Origin: Priestia aryabhattai B8W22
GTDB lineage: Bacteria; Bacillota; Bacilli; Bacillales; Bacillaceae_H
Direction of reading: 5' to 3'
DNA: 64,000 bases
Assembly: GCF_000956595.1 (NCBI RefSeq)
Contig: NZ_JYOO01000004.1
Coordinates: 157,936-221,935 of the forward strand
A program made the translations under genes and the position numbers. The notes under the pieces were generated by a model, which did no database searches, had not been told where the DNA came from, and saw only the letters and a list, made by a program, of their open reading frames with translations. This document shows positions 43,480-52,112 of the stretch, one piece after another (positions within the stretch are counted from its first letter, which is position 1; each line of letters starts with the position of its first letter).

Positions 43480-43495
43480 ATTTGTACGTACATTT
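43480..43495. promoter_or_regulatory. AraR operator (araB side)
   Basis: ATTTGTACGTACATTT, 14 of 16 matches to the B. subtilis AraR operator consensus ATTTGTACGTACAAAT. Confidence 0.85.
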
Positions 43496-43646
43496 GTCAA
43501 TGTAAAAATTATATATGCACACAAATATTCAAAACACCCTACTTTTCCCTTCTTTAACTATTAGAGAATCCGATTCAATCGTTAAATTATTCTACTTCTC
43601 ATTAAAAATCAAGGAAATCTTTTCATTTATTCATGTTCATGATAAA

Positions 43647-43662
43647 ATATGTCCATACAAAT
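43647..43662. promoter_or_regulatory. AraR operator (araR side)
   Basis: The minus-strand reading ATTTGTATGGACATAT has 13 of 16 matches to the AraR consensus. It sits about 50 bp before araR, suggesting autoregulation and possibly looping with the site at 43480. Confidence 0.7.
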
Positions 43663-43712
43663 TTTATACATGAAAAAAGTTGAATGTATACAACTACGAA
43701 AGAAGTGAAAAC

Positions 43713-44819
43713 ATGAAGCCAAAATATCAGGTGATTATTGAAGATATAAAAAGCAAAATTCTTTCAGGCGATTACAGCATGGGCGAACAAATTCCAACTG
43801 AATCGGTCATGCAAGAAACGTATGGTGTCAGCAGACATACGGTTCGAAAAGCCATTTTAGAGCTGTCGAATGAAGGATTTTTAAGAAGCGAAAAAGGATC
43901 TGGCACCTATGTGAGCAATCATTATCAATCCAAATCTAGCGGGGCTTCTGCCAACAAAACAATCGGTGTAATTACCACGTATATTTCCGACTATATTTTC
44001 CCTTCTATTATTCGCGGAATTGAAAGCAGGTTAAATAAAGATAATTATTCGCTGCTGCTGGCGAGCACGAATAATGATGTGGAACAAGAAAAAAAAGCGC
44101 TGGAAATGATGCTTTCCTACGGAGTAGACGGTTTAATTGTTGAGCCTACAAAAAGTAATTTGTATAATCCGAACATCTCGTATTATTTATCATTCAAAGA
44201 ACAAGACGTTCCATTTACGATGATTAACGCCTACTACGAAGAATTAGAGGTTCCGTTTTTTTGTTTAGATGACGTTCAGTCAAGCTACCTTGCCACAAAT
44301 GAATTAATTTCAAAAGGACATACACAAATTGGGCTCATTGCAAAAATGGATGACCTGCAGGGAAAGTACCGAATGAAAGGCTACATAAAAGCGCTCGGTA
44401 ATGCAAAACTCCGCTTTCAGCCTGAGCATATTTTGTCTTTTAACACCGAAACAAAGCTTGATTTGTATGCTAATTTAAAAGAGTTTCTCACTGAAAACCA
44501 AGACGAAATGACAGCTCTTGTCTGCTATAACGATGAAGTCGGATTAGAAGTCGTAAATGTATGCAGACAGCTTGGCATTTCTATTCCGGACAAGTTGTCA
44601 ATTATTGGTCAAGACAATTCGTACATCGCTAAAAATGCAACGATTAATTTAACAACGTTAACCCATCCGCAGGAACAAATGGGAAACGACGCGGCGGATT
44701 GGATCATTAAAAAGCTGCAGGGCAAAAAAGATTTGCCAAACGAAACCTACTACCAGCCGGTGTTAGTTGAAGGAGAAACGATTAAAGAATTAACTGCGAA
44801 GCGTGATGAAGTTCGTTAA
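43713..44819 (+). CDS. araR: Arabinose operon repressor
   Basis: 368 residues. N-terminal GntR winged helix (QIPTESVMQETYGVSRHTVRK, split: IPTESVMQETYGV and SRHTVRKAILEL) fused to a LacI/GalR-type sugar-binding domain (KTIGVITTYISDYIFPSII...), the unique AraR architecture. L-arabinose releases it from DNA. Start ATG 43713, after AGAAGTGA. Divergent to araB, sharing the operator region. Confidence 0.95.
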   Translation: MKPKYQVIIEDIKSKILSGDYSMGEQIPTESVMQETYGVSRHTVRKAILELSNEGFLRSEKGSGTYVSNHYQSKSSGASANKTIGVITTYISDYIFPSIIRGIESRLNKDNYSLLLASTNNDVEQEKKALEMMLSYGVDGLIVEPTKSNLYNPNISYYLSFKEQDVPFTMINAYYEELEVPFFCLDDVQSSYLATNELISKGHTQIGLIAKMDDLQGKYRMKGYIKALGNAKLRFQPEHILSFNTETKLDLYANLKEFLTENQDEMTALVCYNDEVGLEVVNVCRQLGISIPDKLSIIGQDNSYIAKNATINLTTLTHPQEQMGNDAADWIIKKLQGKKDLPNETYYQPVLVEGETIKELTAKRDEVR

Positions 44820-44861
44820 GAGAAGGCTTCCTTAGAGGTCTATAAAACTTCTTATGAGAGA

Positions 44862-44893
44862 AAGGGATGCACGTTATTATGCATCCCTTCTTT
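44862..44893. terminator. Bidirectional terminator
   Basis: AAGGGATGCA (44862-44871) pairs with TGCATCCCTT (44880-44889); ends the araR and HD-domain genes, which converge here. Confidence 0.8.
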
Positions 44894-44908
44894 ATGTAAT
44901 GATTCCCT

Positions 44909-45892
44909 TTATAGCGGAGCCTGAATGTTGAGATATACTCCTTTTTCTATCCTTTGTTTTGCTTGCTCTATTACTCTTTTAGCGGTAAGTGATAGCTGAG
45001 ATACAGGATTTTCTCCATCTGAGCCAATAACAAGAGGATCAACCCAGCGCATTTTTGTCGTTTGGTGAACGTCATGACAAGATGCTGTTCCTTTTTGTAC
45101 TTTGCTGTTAAAAAGAGCAGATAACATCCCTTCAATGCTGCTATCTCCAGCATTTTTCAGCAACCAAACCACATCGTCATCCTGCTTTAAAAAATCTTCG
45201 ATAGATAAAATATCTTTTTGCAAAGCGAGCTTGATAATTTCCGTCAGCTGATGATTTCCAAACATATTAAGCGGATTCATAAAAAAGCCAATCACTTCTT
45301 TGTAGTAAGCATCCACAAACCACTCTGCCGCTGCTAAATTACTGCATGCCATTCGTCCATTAAATACGACAAGCTGATCCAAAAACGCATGCACTTCTTG
45401 TAAAGTAATCTCCCCGCATACGTATAAATCCCGCAGCGTATAATCCACGCGGTCAGCACATAAGTGCGGAGCGTTCTGTTCGAGCAGCGTCCACTGGCTT
45501 TCATCAAGTAAGATATCTCGCCAATTTAAACCGGCGCTTTTTAAAATATAAGGAATAGACGACTGAGCTACTATTTTTTCGTAAATCATTTCATGATAAT
45601 TTTCTTCTTTTTGTTCAAGAACGTAGTCAATCACATGAGAAAATGCCGTATGTGAAACGTCATGTAATAAAGCCGCTATTTGCTCTTCCAAAGAGCCTCC
45701 GAGTCTATTTACAAGCATCATCGCACCAACGGAATGATCATATCGAGTAGTATTCCAGTTTTCATTTACAAACCGGCTCGCTCCGCCTTGGTAAATTCCT
45801 TTTAAACGCTGTACGGGATCACTTTGAATGAGTTCTAAAAGAACGCCGTCTATTTCAAATTTTCCGTACAGCTCATCATAAAGTATGAGCAT
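44909..45892 (-). CDS. HD-domain phosphohydrolase
   Basis: 327 residues. HD motif with metal ligands: RYDHSVGAMML (His), AALLHDVSHTAFSHVID (His-Asp), and CADRVDYTLRDL (Asp). The layout resembles SAMHD1/YwfO-type dNTP or nucleotide phosphohydrolases. Start ATG 45892, after AAAGGAGAG; an upstream frame extension was rejected. Substrate not decidable. Confidence 0.85.
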   Translation of the reverse strand: MLILYDELYGKFEIDGVLLELIQSDPVQRLKGIYQGGASRFVNENWNTTRYDHSVGAMMLVNRLGGSLEEQIAALLHDVSHTAFSHVIDYVLEQKEENYHEMIYEKIVAQSSIPYILKSAGLNWRDILLDESQWTLLEQNAPHLCADRVDYTLRDLYVCGEITLQEVHAFLDQLVVFNGRMACSNLAAAEWFVDAYYKEVIGFFMNPLNMFGNHQLTEIIKLALQKDILSIEDFLKQDDDVVWLLKNAGDSSIEGMLSALFNSKVQKGTASCHDVHQTTKMRWVDPLVIGSDGENPVSQLSLTAKRVIEQAKQRIEKGVYLNIQAPL

Positions 45893-46122
45893 ATTTCTCT
45901 CTCCTTTTACTAGCTTATTATGTTTAATCCTAAGCTCAAGACACAATGCTGTAAAGTCGTGTTGTGATCATAAACTATTTTTTGTAACAAAACGGTCAAG
46001 TTTCTTGCCGTCACACTCATAAAAATCACTCATTGGGATGATTTTATTTTGTGACTTCAGTGATAAAGTTTTATGGAGAAATGTATTTAATAATAGGATA
46101 TAAGATAAAAAAGGAGATATTT

Positions 46123-46506
46123 ATGAAAAAGCTTAGCATGCTGCTGCTCGTTTTAGTCATTGCCGTGGTCGGCTGTTCAAAAGGAAATGAGCAACAGCCA
46201 CAGGAAGTAAAAGGAACAATTGAAGTGCCGCAAACTATTAAAGCAAACGAAAAAACATCTATTAACGTACCCGTTACACAAGGAGATAAAAAAATCGAAA
46301 ATGCAGACGCCGTACAGATTCAAGTTGAAAAAGAAGGCTATATTAACCAGGAAATGATCGATGCAAAACACGAAGGTAACGGCGCATACAGCACGGACTA
46401 TACGTTCAAAGACAACGGTGAATATACGATTACCGCTCATGTGACGATAAAAGGCGACATGAAAATGTTCACGAAAAAAGTGACGATTGGCGAGAAAAGT
46501 AAATAG
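46123..46506 (+). CDS. YtkA/FixH-like lipoprotein
   Basis: 127 residues. Lipobox AVVGC, so membrane-anchored outside the cell. The mature domain has the YtkA-like Ig/beta-sandwich pattern: EVKGTIEVPQTIKANE, VTQGDKKIENADAVQ, GAYSTDYTFKDNGEYTITAHV. Start ATG 46123, with AAGGAG. A close paralogue of the same length lies at 53613-53996 on the other strand. YtkA-like domains occur in copper and cytochrome-oxidase accessory proteins, but the role here is unknown. Confidence 0.82.
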   Translation: MKKLSMLLLVLVIAVVGCSKGNEQQPQEVKGTIEVPQTIKANEKTSINVPVTQGDKKIENADAVQIQVEKEGYINQEMIDAKHEGNGAYSTDYTFKDNGEYTITAHVTIKGDMKMFTKKVTIGEKSK

Positions 46507-46512
46507 CCTATC

Positions 46513-46548
46513 AAAAAGCGACCTCTGCTTGTCAAAGGTCGCTTTTAT
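46513..46548. terminator. Bidirectional terminator
   Basis: AAAAGCGACCT (46513-46523) pairs with AGGTCGCTTTT (46536-46546), between convergent genes. Confidence 0.85.
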
Positions 46549-46925
46549 TATTTCTTTGATTCTTTAATACGGTCAAGATACTGCTTCGCATGAAGCAAAC
46601 CAAGATTTTTTTCTTTGCGTATGTATTTAATAGCCTGCACATCACTTCGGCCATTCATCATCATCAAATTGACTCTGTTTTCAAAAGCCTCGTCTTTCTC
46701 TATTTCTAGCTGCTTCCACTCTTCATCTAAATCACGTTTAGGTGTTTTGAGCAGGAATATCACGAGTATAACAAGAACGCTACTTGTGGTGATATAAAGC
46801 CAAAGCCAATCGAGAAACCAGCTGTTAATCACATTCACTATGACGAGAATGGTGAAACAAGAGTATAGCCTTGTTTGATACTTATTAGCTTTTTTTGAAT
46901 CTATTTTATTAGAAAATATCCCCAC
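46548..46925 (-). CDS. Membrane protein with ribosomal-L7/L12-like C-terminal segment
   Basis: 125 residues. Two membrane helices (about 22-36 and 38-60), then an acidic linker (LDEEWKQLEIEKDE). The C-terminus (GRSDVQAIKYIRKEKNLGLLHAKQYLD) recalls the bL12 C-terminal domain helix-loop-helix. I chose GTG 46925 because AAAAGGAGG sits right ahead of it; a longer frame to 47027 begins with TTG and no ribosome site. Function unknown; bL12-like domains fused to membrane helices are known in other Bacillaceae proteins. Confidence 0.6.
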   Translation of the reverse strand: MGIFSNKIDSKKANKYQTRLYSCFTILVIVNVINSWFLDWLWLYITTSSVLVILVIFLLKTPKRDLDEEWKQLEIEKDEAFENRVNLMMMNGRSDVQAIKYIRKEKNLGLLHAKQYLDRIKESKK

Positions 46926-47077
46926 CGTCAGCCTCCTTTTAGCATTAGCGCTTTTTTCTATTAATCTCTTTTGTGCATGAAGCAAATCTATATCATACAA
47001 ATTACCATTTAACCTAACAAATAGCAATCAAGTTCACCCTATCATACTCTTTATCTCATTGACTACTCATAAAAAAT

Positions 47078-47103
47078 ACAGGACTTTTCGCAAAGCCCTG
47101 CAC
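47078..47103 (-). terminator. Terminator of the feo operon
   Basis: Minus strand CAGGGCTTTGCGAAAAGTCCTG followed by TATTTTTT. One mismatch in the stem. Confidence 0.7.
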
Positions 47104-47116
47104 GTTTATTTCATAT

Positions 47117-48520
47117 TTAAATAAGGTTAAACATTTTTACGACTTGAGCAACCGCAAACGTAACGCCAATCGCAATCACTGTTGGAATCGCAAAAGCAAG
47201 AAACGTCCACTTTGCATTTTTGGTTTCTTTATAAATATTTACAAGCGTCGTTCCGCATGGAAAATGCAGAAGCGAAAACAGCATCATATTAAGAGCCGTT
47301 AGCCACGTCCAGTGGTGATCAAGGAAAATTTGTTTGAGTCTTGTTGCATCTTCAATTTCAATTAATGAGCCCGTTGATAAATACGCCATCAGTAAAACTG
47401 GTACAACAATTTCATTAGCCGGCAAGCCAATAATAAAAGCAGCTAATATATAACCGTCTAGCCCCAGCGTCTTGGCAAACGGATCAAGAAACTGAACAAA
47501 GTGCATTAAAATACTTGTATCACCGATATAGATATTAGCCAATACCCATGTTAACACCGCCGCGGGTGCTGCAACAATAATCGCGCGTTTTAACACAAAC
47601 AGCGATTTATCCAGCGTTGCGCGCACAATTGTATCTACAAATTTTGGCTTACGGTAAGGCGGGAGCTCTAGCGTATAGTGTGTTGGTACTCCGCGCAGTG
47701 CCGTTTTAGACAGTGCCCATGATACAAACAGCGTCACAACAATTCCAAATAACACCGTTCCCACTACAACAAGCGCCGTTACGAAAGTTTTAGCACTCCC
47801 TGTAAAGCCCGTTGCCATAAATAAAGAAGCTAATAAAATCAGCGTAGGCCATCTGCCGTTACATGGAACAAAGTTATTTGTTAAAATCGCCATCATACGT
47901 TCACGGGGCGATTCAATAATACGCGTTGACATAATCGCTGCGGCGTTACATCCAAATCCCATCGCCATTGTCAGCGACTGCTTGCCGTGTGCGCCTGCTC
48001 GTTTGAACAAACGATCCATATTAAACGCGACGCGAGGCAAATAGCCGTAGTTTTCTAAAAGCGCAAAAACAGGGAAAAAGATGGCCATTGGAGGCAGCAT
48101 CACGCTAATAACCCATCCCGTACCGCGAAACAGTCCTAGTACAAGAATTCCGTGCAGCCATTCTGGTGCGTGCATCGCTTGAAAGAAAGCTGTTAAATAA
48201 CCTTCCGCCCAGCCAAACCCTTCCGCAATTAACCCAGAAGGAACGTTTGCGCCGGCTATAGTGATATAAAAAATCACTGATAAAATACCAAGCATAATCG
48301 GAAAGCCCCAAATTGGCGAAGTGAAGACTTTATCCAATTTCTCCGTGCGCTGAAGCTTTGAGCGGTCTTCGTAAACAACTGATTTTTTACATATTTGCTG
48401 TGACGACTGATAAATGCTTGCGACCATATTCGAACGATGATCTTTTTCTTTTGCCTGCTGCGCATAGCGCGTTAGCTGCTCCATCGCTAATGAGTTTTCA
48501 GGAGTTAACGGATTTCCCAT
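47117..48520 (-). CDS. feoB: Ferrous iron transporter, membrane part of a split FeoB
   Basis: 467 residues. Contains the two Gate domains of FeoB with their conserved cysteines: GFGCNAAAIMSTR, NNFVPCNGRWPTL and FPCGTTLVNIYKET, plus GLFRGTGWVIS. The N-terminal GTPase is missing and is encoded by the upstream gene, whose last 23 bp it overlaps. In most bacteria FeoB is a single ~700-residue protein; here the G part (246) plus the membrane part (467) add up to that length. Imports Fe(II). Confidence 0.9.
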   Translation of the reverse strand: MGNPLTPENSLAMEQLTRYAQQAKEKDHRSNMVASIYQSSQQICKKSVVYEDRSKLQRTEKLDKVFTSPIWGFPIMLGILSVIFYITIAGANVPSGLIAEGFGWAEGYLTAFFQAMHAPEWLHGILVLGLFRGTGWVISVMLPPMAIFFPVFALLENYGYLPRVAFNMDRLFKRAGAHGKQSLTMAMGFGCNAAAIMSTRIIESPRERMMAILTNNFVPCNGRWPTLILLASLFMATGFTGSAKTFVTALVVVGTVLFGIVVTLFVSWALSKTALRGVPTHYTLELPPYRKPKFVDTIVRATLDKSLFVLKRAIIVAAPAAVLTWVLANIYIGDTSILMHFVQFLDPFAKTLGLDGYILAAFIIGLPANEIVVPVLLMAYLSTGSLIEIEDATRLKQIFLDHHWTWLTALNMMLFSLLHFPCGTTLVNIYKETKNAKWTFLAFAIPTVIAIGVTFAVAQVVKMFNLI

Positions 48521-49238
48521 ATGCGCTGTTCCTCCTTTCTGTATGGCTGATATCTTTTTGCTGACGCTGCTGAATCGTTTCTAAAAACGACGTGTCTCCA
48601 TCAAGAACTCGTAAAGCAATCCAGCGCAGAGGAAATTGATTTCCAACAATAGAAGCGACTTGAGGTTCTAGCTCTTTTAGTGACGCTTCAATTTCTTTTG
48701 TGTACTGCACCTGGTAAGGATTAAGCTTTACTTGCCCTCGCACGACTCCTTCAATCGCATCGAGCAAATTCGTAATTCCTTTTTTATTGCGAGCTGATAT
48801 AGGCACAACCGGTACGCCTAACGATTCAGCGAGCTTTTTTTCGTTAATCACAATTCCTTTTTTCTTTGCTTCATCCATTAAGTTCACGCAAATCACGACG
48901 TTTTCCGTCATTTCCATTACCTGCAGGGCTAGATTAAGATTTCGCTCCATCGCCGTTGCATCGACCACCACAACCGTCACGTCAGGTCTTTCAAATAAAA
49001 TATAATCGCGCGCTACTTCTTCGTCCGCCGAGTTTGAATAAAGTGAATACGTTCCAGGTAAATCCACGATTGTGTAGAGCTGCTGGTGATGTTCAAACGT
49101 TCCTTCTGCTTTGGCTACGGTTTTTCCCGTCCAGTTTCCCGTGTGCTGCTTGAGACCGGTTAATCCATTAAATAACGTACTTTTTCCTGTGTTCGGATTT
49201 CCTGCTAATGCAATACGATACTCACTCACCGTCGTCAC
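48498..49238 (-). CDS. feoB: Ferrous iron transporter, GTPase part of a split FeoB
   Basis: 246 residues. G-protein motifs: G1 GNPNTGKSTLFN, G2/switch TGNWTGKTVAKAEG, G3 VDLPGTYSL, G4 NLMDEAKK and G5 SARNKKG, followed by the short helical FeoB-associated part. It stops where the membrane part normally begins; the last 23 bp overlap the start of the membrane gene and the first 17 bp overlap feoA. This gives translational coupling of all three. Probably a native split rather than a sequencing break, since both ends are clean. Confidence 0.9.
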   Translation of the reverse strand: MTTVSEYRIALAGNPNTGKSTLFNGLTGLKQHTGNWTGKTVAKAEGTFEHHQQLYTIVDLPGTYSLYSNSADEEVARDYILFERPDVTVVVVDATAMERNLNLALQVMEMTENVVICVNLMDEAKKKGIVINEKKLAESLGVPVVPISARNKKGITNLLDAIEGVVRGQVKLNPYQVQYTKEIEASLKELEPQVASIVGNQFPLRWIALRVLDGDTSFLETIQQRQQKDISHTERRNSAYGKSVNS

Positions 49239-49479
49239 CTACTTTTTTTACATAAATTTTTGAACTTTCTTCTTTTCTCAGACCAATCGTTGTATGACTG
49301 ACTTGATAAGCAACAGGATCTCCTAACGGACTTTTTTGAAGCACTTTGATGATGGCTCCTGGAATAAATCCTAAATCTAACAAGCGGCGCTTTAACGCAC
49401 CTTCAATTTCGATTCGTTCGAGCTGTACCGTTTCACCTGTCGTAAATGTAGACAATGGATAATTATTTACACTAGCCAT
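49222..49479 (-). CDS. feoA: FeoA-type ferrous iron transport accessory protein
   Basis: 85 residues with an SH3-like FeoA fold: LKRRLLDLGFIPGAIIKVLQ is the diagnostic stretch, then GDPVAYQVSHTTIGLRKEE. FeoA binds FeoB at the membrane. First gene of the operon; upstream lies a 10-bp inverted repeat (49500-49552) that could be an operator for an iron- or manganese-responsive regulator. Confidence 0.9.
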   Translation of the reverse strand: MASVNNYPLSTFTTGETVQLERIEIEGALKRRLLDLGFIPGAIIKVLQKSPLGDPVAYQVSHTTIGLRKEESSKIYVKKVGDDGE

Positions 49480-49902
49480 CTATTTTTCGTCCCTTCTTAT
49501 TTTTTACCTATGGTTATATTTTTTTCATCAGACCAACTTTTAAGGTAAAAAAAATATGCTCGTTGATTTTTAATAGGGTATTCTGCTGGTGCAGAAAAAT
49601 GAACATGTCAGCATGATTTATTTAAAATTTTCAGTTTTTACGTGTCATGATACCGAAAGTTTACCACAGGAAACTTTTTTAGTCTAGGGTAAATAACTGA
49701 CTTTTTTCTTCTTTCTACTGAAGGCATAAAGTGTTGAACGCTGGTCTATTTTTTCTAATAAAAGTAAGTCAAAAAATAATTCCGTAAAAAGGAATTAATA
49801 AAAGTAAAAAAATGTAAAGGTATGCTATACTAGTGAATGAGCTTTTTGGAAAATAAAATATGAATTGGCTTTAAAACCCAAAAATCACTTTAGGGGGCTT
49901 TT
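49480..49902. promoter_or_regulatory. Divergent regulatory region between feoA and the DUF3298 gene, with an inverted repeat
   Basis: No gene seen. TTTTTTACCT (49500-49509) and AGGTAAAAAA (49543-49552) form a perfect 10-bp inverted repeat with 33 nt between. The half-site resembles metal-dependent DtxR-type boxes only loosely. The rest is AT-rich; TATACT at about 49826 looks like a -10 box for the plus-strand gene. No convincing Fur box was found. Confidence 0.4.
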
Positions 49903-50832
49903 ATGAAAAGGTTCAAAAGAGTTAGCGCAGTTGTTTTAGGTTTGGCTTTGTTATTTTCACCGCTTGCTCCACAAACAGTTGCAGAAGCAAAAGTCGTGTG
50001 GGGGAATCAGGAACTGGTTAAAGGGCAAATAGGACGCGTTACTGTTTTAAAGAACACGAATCTTTACAACATTAAAAACAACAAGTTAGTAGCGGCTAGA
50101 AAAGTGACAAAAGGGCAAGTATTCCGCGTGTATTCTGAGTCCAGCAAATTTGGTGGTCTTTACGGCGTATCAAAAGGTACCTATGCTCAGAAGTCATCAA
50201 GTATTAAGTATGAAAAAGCCCCTAGTGACAAAATTCAAGCCTTAGGAGTAACGGTTACAAAGAAATCTTTAGCAAGCAACATTAGCTATCCGCAGGTATC
50301 CGGCCTTATCAATAAACCGTTTGAGGCTAGCTATAATCGAAAGTTTTTAAACATTGCTAAGGAAGCCCAAAAAGAACACAACGAGCTAAAAGAACAAGAA
50401 AAGGAAGACCGCAAAGACGGATGGGCACCAGGTCCTTATTCTCGTAATATGACATACTCTGTACCTTACAACCAAGATAATATTTTAAGTGTTGCTATTA
50501 CGAATGATGCGTACGCTGGCGGCGCTCACGGCAACGCTTGGATTGATACTTATAATTACGATTTGTTGAAAGCTCGACAAATTAGCTTAAAAGATATTAT
50601 TAACAACAACACTAAGTTGAATAAAGTTAATAACTATATTCGTAATGAAATGATTGCTCGCAATAAAAAAGGTGCTCAGTTCTGGGTTAATGAATTTAAG
50701 TCTGTAAACTTAAAAGAAGATCAGTTTTACTACACAAGTAGCGGCATTGCCATTATATTTGGTGAGTATGAGTACGGCCCTTATTCTAACGGCATTCATA
50801 CGTTTAAAATCCCGTCCAGTGTTTATAAATAA
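49903..50832 (+). CDS. Secreted protein with PdaC/RsiV-like DUF4163-DUF3298 region
   Basis: 309 residues. Signal peptide (residues 1-29, cleaved at AEAK). The first ~80 mature residues look SH3-like (GRVTVLKNTNLYNI, VTKGQVFRVYS). The rest (about 110-309) fits DUF4163 plus DUF3298: LSVAITNDAYAGGAHGN, GYNYD-like TYNYDLL, LKDIINNNTKLNKVNNYI, FYYTSSGIAIIFGEYEYGPY. The domain pair occurs in RsiV anti-sigma factors and PdaC deacetylase, where it senses or binds lysozyme or peptidoglycan. No anti-sigma or deacetylase part here. Confidence 0.78.
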   Translation: MKRFKRVSAVVLGLALLFSPLAPQTVAEAKVVWGNQELVKGQIGRVTVLKNTNLYNIKNNKLVAARKVTKGQVFRVYSESSKFGGLYGVSKGTYAQKSSSIKYEKAPSDKIQALGVTVTKKSLASNISYPQVSGLINKPFEASYNRKFLNIAKEAQKEHNELKEQEKEDRKDGWAPGPYSRNMTYSVPYNQDNILSVAITNDAYAGGAHGNAWIDTYNYDLLKARQISLKDIINNNTKLNKVNNYIRNEMIARNKKGAQFWVNEFKSVNLKEDQFYYTSSGIAIIFGEYEYGPYSNGIHTFKIPSSVYK

Positions 50833-50850
50833 GATAATCGTATAAAACAA

Positions 50851-50890
50851 AAAAGAAGCTTACGAATCATCAGTTCATAAGCTTCTTTTT
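50851..50890 (+). terminator. Terminator of the DUF3298 gene
   Basis: AGAAGCTTA (50854-50862) pairs with TAAGCTTCT (50878-50886), then TTTT. Confidence 0.8.
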
Positions 50891-51064
50891 CTTTTTTTCT
50901 GCAAAATAAGCAGAGCAAAAAAGAAAGGTTATTCCTAATCCCCTTCCCTTTTACCATCATTTTTTCGGATATTGCAGAAAATCAAATTATACAGCCATGG
51001 AAGAACTCAGGGCTGCCTACATTACGCTGCTGATAGCCGAGGAAAACTGCTTTTCGAGGTATTT

Positions 51065-51232
51065 TTATAGGGTTTGAAAAAGTGAAATGGTCAGAACTAA
51101 CGTCAGCAAGGAGCCTGCGGATGTTAACATCATTATTTTTCGGTTACTCTGATTCTTTTCAGGTTTTAAAAACTCTTGAATGGCTGCAAACCAGATAACA
51201 AAAGTGATTAAAGAAAGTATCCCCATAGACAT
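51065..51232 (-). CDS. Small two-helix membrane protein
   Basis: 55 residues from ATG 51232, which has GGAGAGG upstream; longer frames begin before this site. Two hydrophobic helices (about 3-18 and 34-52) joined by a polar loop (KPEKNQSNRK). No recognised family. Confidence 0.55.
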   Translation of the reverse strand: MSMGILSLITFVIWFAAIQEFLKPEKNQSNRKIMMLTSAGSLLTLVLTISLFQTL

Positions 51233-51549
51233 ACGAGCCTCTCCATTCATATATGTATTTAAATTTTTAACCCATCTAATCAACAAGCTTTTCAGACCAA
51301 GTTACTAAAATAAATGCCACTTCTCATCTAATATTAACATAAAATCCCATAAATCTTTAATGCATTGTGTAAAACCACAATATTTAAAAAAACAAGCTAT
51401 TTATAAAACACTCTTTTGAACTGAAAATAGACATACAGCTGTCTTTGTCTATTCTCCTTTTTACAAATGATATACTTATTTATAGAAAAATTTCTCAAAG
51501 CTCACCCAGTACTTACCCTATCGTCAGAGAAAGAAAGCTTACATTGTGA

Positions 51550-51942
<393 letters not shown>

Positions 51943-52016
51943 AGCGTTCTTACTAAAAAAGAGCTGTTTTCATAAATATTGCTGCTATATCATAGACCTC
52001 ACATAGACCTCAAAAG

Positions 52017-52048
52017 AAAACTCGCAGTAGAAATTTGCGAGTTTTTTT
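52017..52048 (+). terminator. Terminator of the VOC gene
   Basis: AAAACTCGCA pairs with TGCGAGTTTT, ending in seven T. Confidence 0.8.
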
Positions 52049-52112
52049 ATTATATAAGGATTTGCTTATTCAACTTAAGCACCCTGATTCCTATAAAATG
52101 CGTCCTTACAAT

